From assembly GCA_020073485.1 (NCBI GenBank), contig JAIQFB010000017.1, forward strand, positions 41,641 through 105,640: a DNA stretch of 64,000 nucleotides. The letters are read 5' to 3'. The DNA comes from Terriglobia bacterium. Lineage in GTDB: Bacteria > Acidobacteriota > Terriglobia > Acidiferrales > UBA7541. Shown here one piece after another: positions 24,688-31,941 of this stretch; the stretch's first letter is position 1; the number at the start of each line of letters is the position of its first letter. The notes beneath the pieces are model-generated. The model made no database searches. It saw only the letters and a list, made by a program, of their open reading frames with translations, and had not been told where the DNA came from. The translations under genes and the position numbers were made by a program.

Positions 24688-26184
24688 TCAGTACCTCACC
24701 CGCACGCGATACTTCAACACCGACGTGCCGTCCTTATCCACCGGCACCTGGAACTGCGCGGCAAACGCGGCCGTCTTCGTGAATTTATACGACGAGCTGA
24801 TCATCTCCCAGTCTCCGCCGATCGGTTCGTTCACTTCCACGGTGATGGGCGCGTCCTTGTGATTGCGCAGGGTGATTTCATACTCGAACTCGTACAGCCG
24901 GTCGGAAAGTTTCTTGTAGTCGGTCTGCTTGCGCTCGGCGACGATATCGAACGCGTTGCCGATATGCAGGCTGATCTCTTCATCCTTCGGCGTGTGGTCG
25001 ATATGATCCTCGCCCACAAACAGCGACCCGCCGCGCGAATCCGATTGATACACGCGAATCGTCCCGGAAGGCAGCGGCATGCCAAGCCCGGCTTTTTCCT
25101 CATTCTTGAACTTATAGAAGACCTGCACGGGATCCTTGACCGGCGCGCCGGGCTGCGCCGCGCCGCGGTAGTAATACGCTTGCCCGTTCACCACGTACAC
25201 CTTTCGCAGCGGAAAGCGTGACGCGTTGAGCAAGCTGATCTGTTTCGATTCCTGGTCGAAAATCGACGTGCGGCGGTTCAGCGAATACAGATGATATTCC
25301 GAGAAAGCCTCCTGCTGGAAAGGCGCCGGGGCGTTTGCCGCTGCGGCCATCGATTTCAATGCCTGCATTTCATCCCTACCGCTCAGAGCGACGACGCGGT
25401 GAATGTCGCCGGCCACGAGCTGGAGTTGCGCGTTTTTGAATGCGGTCCCGCTGTGATTCACCAGCGTGACCCAGCCGTCCAGATCTCCATTCGATTCGTC
25501 TTTCGCAACGTTCAATACGTAGTCCGCGCTCCAGGAAAGATTCCCCGTCAGGTAAGAAACCTCCACCTTGTGACGCCGCGCGCCTGAATTTTCCAGCGTC
25601 CACAGCAGCGTGGGCCGCTCGTAAAGATTCTCCGGCAATTCCGGGAAGCGAATGCTCTCGTACGAGAGTCCAGTGACAATCTCATTGCCGATTTTCCACA
25701 CCGGAGCGCCGTTGAAGGATAGCAGCGTCGCCTTTACCTCATCGTATTCGGTCGTTCCGCCGGCCATTTTCGGACGCACCAGTGTCACTTCGCGGCCCAC
25801 GAATTTCTGCAGGAGTTTGTTCGGGTCTAGCAGGTCGTATTCGTAATTCTGCTCGATGACGCTCAACTTGGCGGGCTCGGTCATGGAGCGGAAATGCACG
25901 GTCGCGGGATTGATGGACGCGGCGATGTCCATGAAGCGCAGGCGAGATTCACCCGCGGGCAAAGTCAATTGGCGGACGTCGCGCACCAGGGAAAGGTTCG
26001 AGTTATAAACGGTGAGGGCGAGATCGGTTTGGTCCGCCAGCGTCGTGGTGATGGTGCCGTCGGCAGCCTGCGCCGCCGGAGTCGCGGTTTGCGCGGAAGC
26101 GCGACGGCAAAGAAATGGCACGCAAGCGGATAAGGTCACCAATGCCGCAATGTAAGGAAGCCATGATCGTCTGATCGTTCGCAT
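24688..26184 (-). CDS. Secreted DUF4139 domain protein
   Basis: 498 residues from ATG 26184 with GGAG about seven bases upstream. N-terminal signal peptide (IRRSWLPYIAALVTLSACVPFLCRRASA). The body has the DUF4139 features: TVYNSNLSLVRDVRQL, ESIRFPELPENLYERPTLLWTLEN, ALSGRDEM and a C-terminal region of paired beta strands (YEFEYEITLRNHKDAPITVEV, then TSVLKYRVRVRY). Function of the family is unknown; it looks like a periplasmic or surface beta-sandwich protein. Apparently monocistronic. Confidence 0.85.
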   Translation of the reverse strand: MRTIRRSWLPYIAALVTLSACVPFLCRRASAQTATPAAQAADGTITTTLADQTDLALTVYNSNLSLVRDVRQLTLPAGESRLRFMDIAASINPATVHFRSMTEPAKLSVIEQNYEYDLLDPNKLLQKFVGREVTLVRPKMAGGTTEYDEVKATLLSFNGAPVWKIGNEIVTGLSYESIRFPELPENLYERPTLLWTLENSGARRHKVEVSYLTGNLSWSADYVLNVAKDESNGDLDGWVTLVNHSGTAFKNAQLQLVAGDIHRVVALSGRDEMQALKSMAAAANAPAPFQQEAFSEYHLYSLNRRTSIFDQESKQISLLNASRFPLRKVYVVNGQAYYYRGAAQPGAPVKDPVQVFYKFKNEEKAGLGMPLPSGTIRVYQSDSRGGSLFVGEDHIDHTPKDEEISLHIGNAFDIVAERKQTDYKKLSDRLYEFEYEITLRNHKDAPITVEVNEPIGGDWEMISSSYKFTKTAAFAAQFQVPVDKDGTSVLKYRVRVRY

Positions 26185-26289
26185 CGTGTGTCTCCAGTGG
26201 AAATCGAATTTCATCCTTCACCCATTAGAACGATGCGGCCCGGATTTCTTGCACGGAAATCTTATGGCAAACGGCTCCCCCGCTCTCGG

Positions 26290-27678
26290 CTATTGCTGCC
26301 GCCAGGTCAGCCCTCCGTCTTCGGTCCTATAGCGCTGATTATCGCTCGACGTGACGGTCGCGGCCAGCGCGGAGCTGGCCGTGACACCGGTCCAATCCGG
26401 AAATCGCCCGGATAGCCCGGCAGCCGCCACTGGCGGGGCGATTGGCAACCAATGCTCACCATCCGTGGTTCGCGCGATGGAGCCGTTTCGCCCCACCAGC
26501 CAGCAAACTGTGTCGGAAATCGCTGCCGTGGCCAACCATTCCTGCGGAGACGGGCTGGCCTGCATGATCCAGGTACGTCCCCCGTCCGCTGACTGCTGAA
26601 TCCTTCCGCCTGCGCCGGCGCGCCACAGGATTTTTCCCGAGGGCGCCTGAACCTGTATGAACCCGGCACTAGCCGCGCCCGTGGCCATCGAAAACGACTG
26701 AGCCTTTTGGGCGCCCTTGGCCATATCGGCGGCGGGCCGGGGTGCGGACTCAACGCCTGCGCCGGCGACTCCTCCCACCGCTTGTTTGTCGCGCGCTGGT
26801 GAATTGGACATCGCCTCCGCATTCAAGGCAGTCGCGGGCTGTTCGCCGTTTGCGGCTTGACGCTGCGGCGCGGCAACAGGGGGTGGCGAGGGCGCAGCAG
26901 CAGGAGGAATAGCTCCGCCAACAGCCCTGGCGACTCCGGCCGGGTTCTCTTTCTCGTTTTTGGAAAGCATTTCAGGCGTGGCAACTTTTGCTTTCAGCTG
27001 GTTTGGAGATTTCCTGCCCACATCGCTGTTTGTTGCCGTCGATTCCGGAGCGGGGCTGGCAGGGGCTGTTGTTTCCGAAATACGGTCTTGCGAAGTCGCA
27101 GCGGATGTGCCCGGCGCCTTCTTGGATTCCACACCGGAAACCTGGTCCAAGCCACGCGTATTCCTTTCCTGTTCCAGCGGCGGCTCGCTCTTCGGCGCCT
27201 GGGCGACCAGAGTTTCCGAGGGCACTTGCCCCGGTTTGTGCCAGGGCGCTCGCATGGCAAACCACACAGCGAGGACTGCGGCAACTCCCAGCGCAGGAGC
27301 CAGCCATCGCGCGCGCCAGTCGAATTGGGTGGATTTGATTACCTTTGCTGGGAGAGGTGCCGGTCCGCTTGCAGGACGTGCCGCAACCGCAACCAGTTCG
27401 CCGAGCCGTGCGACTTCCGCATCGGCTAGTGGCGTATCGATGGACGCCGCCAGCACGGCCATGATCTTGCGGCACCGGGGGCAGCCGGCAAAGTGCCCTT
27501 CCCACTGTTCCATTTCCTCCGGTTGCAGCGCCCGTTCATAGTAAGTGGCAAGGATCGCGGCGTCCGGGCATTCCCCCGCGCCTGAGGCCGAAATCCGGTC
27601 CAGGGCCTCGCCCATCCGGCGCGCCAGCGCTTCGTCGCGCAGCCGCCCCCGTAATTCGTCTTTTTCTTGTGAGTCCAT
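26290..27678 (-). CDS. Zinc-finger anti-sigma factor with extracytoplasmic YCF48-like domain
   Basis: 462 residues. The N-terminus has a zf-HC2-type anti-sigma site (ECPDA then HFAGCPRC, about residues 37-73), and one membrane segment follows (WLAPALGVAAVLAVWFAM, ~130-150). A long Pro/Ala/Ser-rich low-complexity linker leads to a C-terminal domain with repeats of the YCF48/BNR type (QQSADGGRTW, ARTTDGEHW, YRTEDGGLTW) outside the membrane. It should bind and silence the ECF sigma factor encoded just upstream, releasing it on an envelope signal. The combination with a YCF48-like sensor is uncommon but is seen in soil bacteria. Confidence 0.82.
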   Translation of the reverse strand: MDSQEKDELRGRLRDEALARRMGEALDRISASGAGECPDAAILATYYERALQPEEMEQWEGHFAGCPRCRKIMAVLAASIDTPLADAEVARLGELVAVAARPASGPAPLPAKVIKSTQFDWRARWLAPALGVAAVLAVWFAMRAPWHKPGQVPSETLVAQAPKSEPPLEQERNTRGLDQVSGVESKKAPGTSAATSQDRISETTAPASPAPESTATNSDVGRKSPNQLKAKVATPEMLSKNEKENPAGVARAVGGAIPPAAAPSPPPVAAPQRQAANGEQPATALNAEAMSNSPARDKQAVGGVAGAGVESAPRPAADMAKGAQKAQSFSMATGAASAGFIQVQAPSGKILWRAGAGGRIQQSADGGRTWIMQASPSPQEWLATAAISDTVCWLVGRNGSIARTTDGEHWLPIAPPVAAAGLSGRFPDWTGVTASSALAATVTSSDNQRYRTEDGGLTWRQQ

Positions 27679-27710
27679 TTCTACTCTTCCTTATATTGGC
27701 AGGCACCAAA

Positions 27711-27784
27711 CAGTGCCCGCACTTTTTCGGCGGGCTCCAAGTAGAGCCCGCACTTTTTCCCAGCGGGCTCCAAGTAGAGCCCGC
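27711..27784. repeat. 33-bp tandem hairpin repeats (GCGGGCTCCAAGTAGAGCCCGC)
   Basis: Two full copies of GCGGGCT-8-AGCCCGC (27730-27751 and 27763-27784), spaced 33 bases, plus a partial first unit (GCCCGCACTTTTTC at 27715). Each forms a 7-bp GC-rich hairpin followed by a T-run. They fill the gap between the sigma and anti-sigma genes. A further single copy lies at 47443-47464. Confidence 0.8.
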
Positions 27785-27842
27785 ACCCTGAACTTAGAAC
27801 GCCGCAGCCGGCAAATCTTGCACGGTTTTGCTTCCTGTATCT

Positions 27843-28814
27843 CTATCCCGGGGGATCGGCGGCCGCATTTTCCCGGGAGAGAGCGCGCCTCAAATCGAAT
27901 GGCCAATCCTCCAAGGCATACGCGAACGCCCGTTCGATCTGAGCTTCGTCCAGACCTGGCTCGGCCGCGCGCCCATCGAGGCCGGCGGCGCCGTGCCGCA
28001 GGCGCTCGGTGACGCCTTCGCGCAGGGCGCGCCGCGTGCGATCCAGTTGCCTGGATACGGTCGATTCGTGCTCGCGCATCGTGCGCCCAATTTCGGCCAG
28101 CGTCAGCCGATCCAGGTAATAGCACGCCAGAATGATGCGTTCCCTCGCAGCCAGGCCTGCCAGCACTTCGCACAGCGCCTTCCCCAGCCGTGACACGTAC
28201 ATTTCGCGATCGGGGTCGGGCGGCACCGGATTTGCCGGATGTGGCATTGCCTTGAGCGGCTCCCCCTGCGGTTCGGCATCGAGCGAAACCGTTTTCGCGC
28301 CGCTGCGGAGCATGTCCAGGTGCCGCTGGGCCAGCACGGCGCGCAGCCACGTGGATAACTTGCTGCGCCCATGAAAATATTCAAACAGCGATTTTCGCCG
28401 CCCGCCCCCGTCCGAATGCAGGCCGTAGAGCTCGGCGTACAGAGAATCCGCCAGCTCCTCGGCGCGGGCTTCGTCGGCTGACCCGGATGCCCGCAGGATC
28501 GATGCGGCGGCACGGCGCAGTTCGGACCGAAATTGGGCGATGAAAAATTCCCATGCGGTCTCGATCCCCGCGGCGCAAGCGCAGGCCAGGGCCAAGTCCG
28601 CTGGGTAAAGGGTTTTCAAATATGCGTCGATTTCCGGGATACCGGGTGACGCGCCTCGGAATCGCTTTTCCGCGCTGCGCCGCAGGGCTTCGGCAAACGC
28701 TTCTTGTGGCAGTTCCCACTGGCCGGCATTCGCTTCCCCATACAGCTGCTCAATCAATGTGGAGTAGTGCGCCGAAAAGGCTTGTACGGAGGCGAATGCG
28801 TGCTCTGGTGGCAT
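27843..28814 (-). CDS. ECF-type sigma-70 family RNA polymerase sigma factor, N-terminally extended
   Basis: 323 residues. Sigma region 2 at about 88-172 (with the FHGRSKLSTWLRAVLAQRHLDMLR segment that contacts the -10 element) and region 4 at about 205-268 with helix-turn-helix TLAEIGRTMREHESTVSRQL. The first ~85 residues are extra compared with ordinary ECF factors (about 180-200 aa) and the C-terminal ~50 residues after region 4 are also extra. Followed on the same strand by its probable membrane anti-sigma partner. Target promoters cannot be read here. Confidence 0.88.
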   Translation of the reverse strand: MPPEHAFASVQAFSAHYSTLIEQLYGEANAGQWELPQEAFAEALRRSAEKRFRGASPGIPEIDAYLKTLYPADLALACACAAGIETAWEFFIAQFRSELRRAAASILRASGSADEARAEELADSLYAELYGLHSDGGGRRKSLFEYFHGRSKLSTWLRAVLAQRHLDMLRSGAKTVSLDAEPQGEPLKAMPHPANPVPPDPDREMYVSRLGKALCEVLAGLAARERIILACYYLDRLTLAEIGRTMREHESTVSRQLDRTRRALREGVTERLRHGAAGLDGRAAEPGLDEAQIERAFAYALEDWPFDLRRALSRENAAADPPG

Positions 28815-29042
28815 GAGAAAATCGGGCTCTGGCGGAATTCAATGCATCATAGCCGACCCAGGACTCCTAGCGCGCGGGTGGGGCCAAATTCGGTACCCTA
28901 CTGGTCACCCTATATTTGCCTTCCCGGTGTAGAATAGCGTTTCGTTATGAAGATTGATTTAGGCCAGAGCGCCCCGCTTCTGGGTCCTACGAATTCCGAT
29001 TTGAGTTACGCGCGCATTTTGCCAGCCGCAATTGGAGGAAGC

Positions 29043-29531
29043 ATGAACGCACGGATCCGTAGCCGCAAGGGTTTCTCCCTGATCGAACTACTCATCGTCG
29101 TGGCCATTATTTTGATTATTGCCGGCATCGCCATCCCCAATTTGATGAAGTCCAAAATGACCGCGAATGAAGCTGCCGCTGTCGAGGCGCTGCGCACCTT
29201 GAACTCCACCGCGGTCATGTACTCCATGTCATACGGCGGATTCCCGCACCAGATTTCCGATCTCGGTCCCACCAGCGGAAGCCCGAATCCTTCGTCCGCA
29301 TCGGCCGACCTCATCGATTCCGTTCTGGCCACGGGCGTCAAGACCGGGTACAAATTCTCATTCCAGGTTGTCTCCGCCGATCCCGCGGGCAATGTGCTCG
29401 CCTATTCCATCACGGCTACGCCGACCGTGCCCGGAACCACCGGCCAGCGATCTTTCTATACGGACCAAAGCGGCACGATCCGCGCCACATCGAGCGGCAC
29501 TGCCGACTCCACCAGCACTCCCATAAGTTAA
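29043..29531 (+). CDS. Type IV major-pilin-like protein (tandem copy 1)
   Basis: 162 residues from ATG 29043, preceded by GGAGGAAGC. Short basic leader ending RKG, then FSLIELLIVVAIILIIAGIAIPN, a perfect class III prepilin N-terminus with Glu5. The globular part is short and has the paired motifs DLIDSVLATGVKTGYKF and RSFYTDQSGTIRA shared with the next two genes. It should be cleaved and methylated by the prepilin peptidase at 53162-53992. First of three tandem paralogues; no clear promoter match was found before it. Confidence 0.9.
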   Translation: MNARIRSRKGFSLIELLIVVAIILIIAGIAIPNLMKSKMTANEAAAVEALRTLNSTAVMYSMSYGGFPHQISDLGPTSGSPNPSSASADLIDSVLATGVKTGYKFSFQVVSADPAGNVLAYSITATPTVPGTTGQRSFYTDQSGTIRATSSGTADSTSTPIS

Positions 29532-29909
29532 TTACACCGTAATATTAGTAGTATGTGTATATATAGGTTAAATATTTTCTTTATCAGGCTCGATTAGCCG
29601 GGGTTGGTTGATCCGATTTGAGCTGGAAATCGCAGCCCGTCGCCCTGCATGGGCAAAGCCGCAAAACGTCGTTTCCCATTGACACAATTTGTCAATTCTT
29701 CGTTACCCCGCGCCGAAATCTCGACTTTTCTCCCTGGTTACGGCCGCTCGATACCGCATTAAGTCTTGCCAATCCTTGCAGTTACAAGATTTGAGCGCAT
29801 CCAGGAATCTTCTGGCCGTTTTTGGTGCGCGAATTGCTCCTCTCTCTGACGATTGCCGCGAGGTCTTGGCAAGATTCAAAATTTTGATTCTGGCCGTCGG
29901 AGGCTTTTA
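29532..29909. other. Leader region of the second pilin gene
   Basis: 378 bases without a gene. It begins with an AT-rich stretch after the first pilin and holds a good sigma-54 promoter at 29823-29838, about 72 bases before the pilin start. I searched by eye for a c-di-GMP riboswitch and saw none. Confidence 0.55.
29823..29838 (+). promoter_or_regulatory. Sigma-54 (-24/-12) promoter of the second pilin gene
   Basis: TGGTGCGCGAATTGCT: GG and GC exactly 10 bases apart, full TTGCT at -12 and TGG..CG at -24, fitting the YTGGYRYR-N4-TTGCW consensus. Predicted start near 29849 gives a ~60-base leader to the ATG at 29910. Pilin genes in many bacteria are sigma-54 dependent. Confidence 0.72.
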
Positions 29910-30365
29910 ATGAAGAAGCAACAAAAGGGTTTCTCACTCATCGAATTGCTGATCGTGGTTGCGATCATCCTGATCATCGCTGCGATCGCTATCCCGAACC
30001 TGCTGCGTTCGAAGATGGCGGCCAACGAAGCGTCGGCGGTCGGTTCGCTGCGCACGATCAATACGGCTTCGGTGGCGTTCTCCACCACTTACGGCAACTA
30101 TCCCACTAAGCTTCCTGATTTGGCAACGGGTTCGACTGTGTCCTCAACTAACGCGGACCTGATTGACTCGGTTCTGGCCAGTGGCACCAAGAGCGGCTAT
30201 TCGTTTGCGTATGGTTCCACTTCGCCGTTCCAGCAATACTCCCTGACGGCCGCCCCCACGACGGTTAACGTGACCGGACAGCGCTATTTCTATACCGACC
30301 AGTCCGGTGTGATCCGCGCGAACACTGCCGGCGTCGCAGATTCCGCCAGCACGCCGATCAGCTAA
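29910..30365 (+). CDS. Type IV major pilin (tandem copy 2)
   Basis: 151 residues, ATG 29910 with GGAGG six bases upstream. Six-to-seven-residue leader KKQQKG, then FSLIELLIVVAIILIIAAIAIPN with Glu5, and the globular motifs LIDSVLASGTKSGYSF and RYFYTDQSGVIRAN. It has the best signals of the three pilins: a sigma-54 promoter before it and a strong terminator directly after it (30389-30422). It is therefore the likeliest main fibre subunit. Proteins of this kind pack around the N-terminal helix in the pilus core. Confidence 0.93.
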   Translation: MKKQQKGFSLIELLIVVAIILIIAAIAIPNLLRSKMAANEASAVGSLRTINTASVAFSTTYGNYPTKLPDLATGSTVSSTNADLIDSVLASGTKSGYSFAYGSTSPFQQYSLTAAPTTVNVTGQRYFYTDQSGVIRANTAGVADSASTPIS

Positions 30366-30388
30366 ACGATCCGAACCAAATCCAACTG

Positions 30389-30422
30389 AGGGGAGGAAGC
30401 CTCACGGTTCCTCCCCTTTTTC
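30389..30422 (+). terminator. Rho-independent terminator after pilin 2
   Basis: AGGGGAGGAA (30389-30398) pairs perfectly with TTCCTCCCCT (30408-30417), 9-base loop, followed by a run of T. Textbook intrinsic terminator 24 bases after the pilin stop. Confidence 0.9.
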
Positions 30423-30479
30423 TCATAAGCAGCAGTTAGCGGTAAAAGTTCCAGGCAATGGGCAATGCGCGAGGTGAGT

Positions 30480-30989
30480 ATGTCGGGGCAGCGAAATCAA
30501 ACGGGTTCAGCAAAGTCGGAGCGTTCCAAGGCAGGATTCTCACTCATCGAACTCCTGATCGTGGTGGCCGTGATCCTGATCATTGCGGCGATCGCCATCC
30601 CGAACTTCATCCGCTCGAAAATGATGGCCAACGAAGCGGCGGCCGTCCAGAACTCGCGAAACGTCACCACCGCTGAAGTAGTTTACTCCACTACCTACGG
30701 CATCGGCTTTTCGCCCACTCTGGTGGCGCTGAGCGGCAGTTCCGCCATTGTCGACCAGAACAACGCGGGGCTGATTGACAGCGTACTGGCAGCCGGCGCC
30801 AAGAGCGGATACGCGTTTACTTACAACGTCCTGACGCAAGATGCCCTCGGACACGTCACGGGCTACTCGTTGAATGCGGATCCCCTGACCCCCAGTACCG
30901 GTACGCGTCACTTCTACACCGATCAGACTTCAGTGATCCGCGCGAACGAAACCACGACTGCGGGCCCGACCGATCCGGCGATTCAATAG
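30480..30989 (+). CDS. Type IV pilin-like protein (tandem copy 3)
   Basis: 169 residues from ATG 30480 (GCGAGGTGAG before it). The leader is longer (about 18 residues, SGQRNQTGSAKSERSKAG) than in the two neighbours. Mature N-terminus FSLIELLIVVAVILIIAAIAIPN with Glu5. Shares LIDSVLAAGAKSGYAF and RHFYTDQTSVIRAN with the other copies but differs most in the middle and tail. Sits after the terminator of pilin 2, so expression is probably separate and lower. Confidence 0.88.
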   Translation: MSGQRNQTGSAKSERSKAGFSLIELLIVVAVILIIAAIAIPNFIRSKMMANEAAAVQNSRNVTTAEVVYSTTYGIGFSPTLVALSGSSAIVDQNNAGLIDSVLAAGAKSGYAFTYNVLTQDALGHVTGYSLNADPLTPSTGTRHFYTDQTSVIRANETTTAGPTDPAIQ

Positions 30990-31059
30990 CTGCTGATCTC
31001 GAAATTCGCCATTCCCGCCCCAGTTCCATCCCCGGCTTCAGGCCTGTTACACTGGCAGC

Positions 31060-31821
31060 GTGAAATCAAAGTCATTTGTCGCGGCCGCCTCTCTTATCGC
31101 GTTGGCCGCTTCCTTCATGTTGACGGCCTGCACCGCGGTCCGCGCGCAGGAACCCTCCGTGTCGGCCGTCCAGCTGACCCGCCTTCTGGAAGAGCATTAT
31201 CGCCATTTGAAAACGCTCCGCGCCGTATTTCTGGAGCGCTACAGCGAAGGCCCGAAGCAGTCGCGCGTCGAATCCGGCACGGTTTATTTCCGCCGGCCGG
31301 GGCAAATGCGCTGGGAATACGAATCCCCGGAAAAGAAATTATTCCTGGCGGACGGCAAAACCATCTGGTTTTACGTTCCGTACGATCACACGGTCACGAA
31401 AGCCCCGGCCAGGGAAAGCACGGACTGGCGCGCGCCGCTGGCTTTGCTTACGGGAAAGGTGGAGCTTTCGCGATTGTGCAGGACCGTGGAGCTGGCCGAT
31501 CAGCCGGGACTCCCGCCTGGCCATTCCGTCCTGCGCTGCCTTCCCAAAGGGGAGCAAAAAGCGGCCGCGCGCGAGCACGCTCCCGATTCCGCCACCGATC
31601 CCGCGGGGGCTGAGGATTTCACCGAAGTCCTGCTGGAAGTGGATTCGTCCTCCGGGGAGCTTGCGCGGATCGAGATTCGCCAGCCGGGCGGGGTGGATCT
31701 GGAATATCGCTTCGGAAACTGGCAGACCGATATCCCGCTGCCGGAAGAGTTATTTCGATTCCAGGTTCCGCCGGGGGTTGCAGTTGTCGACGGTGCCGCC
31801 CTGACAGCTCCACAAAGGTAA
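31060..31821 (+). CDS. LolA-like outer-membrane lipoprotein carrier family protein
   Basis: 253 residues from GTG 31060 with only a weak ribosome site. N-terminal hydrophobic signal containing LTAC, a possible lipobox, which would make this protein itself lipidated; classical LolA is soluble. The core shows the LolA pattern: LRAVFLERYSEGPKQSRVESGTVYFRRPGQMRWEYESPEKKLFLADGKTIW split over strands, then LALLTGK. Carries lipoproteins from inner to outer membrane in diderm bacteria. No LolCDE genes nearby; lies between pilin genes and a TPR membrane protein. Confidence 0.8.
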   Translation: MKSKSFVAAASLIALAASFMLTACTAVRAQEPSVSAVQLTRLLEEHYRHLKTLRAVFLERYSEGPKQSRVESGTVYFRRPGQMRWEYESPEKKLFLADGKTIWFYVPYDHTVTKAPARESTDWRAPLALLTGKVELSRLCRTVELADQPGLPPGHSVLRCLPKGEQKAAAREHAPDSATDPAGAEDFTEVLLEVDSSSGELARIEIRQPGGVDLEYRFGNWQTDIPLPEELFRFQVPPGVAVVDGAALTAPQR

Positions 31822-31941
31822 AAATGGAATCGATAGGCAAAAGAGATACTAACTGTTTGACCTTCTTATCCTCAGCGTGCCGCAATGTAAGCGATTCCGG
31901 GTGCTAGACTTGCTTCTCACGTTCGTGAGCAAGGAGCAATA

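Noticed and set aside
27711..27784. Short regularly spaced repeats that could suggest a CRISPR array
   Set aside because: The units are only 22-base hairpins with about 11-base gaps, near-identical spacers and no cas genes.
29640..29680. GGGCAAAGCCGCAAAACG, slightly like part of a c-di-GMP riboswitch
   Set aside because: The remaining conserved segments and paired helices of the GEMM motif are missing.
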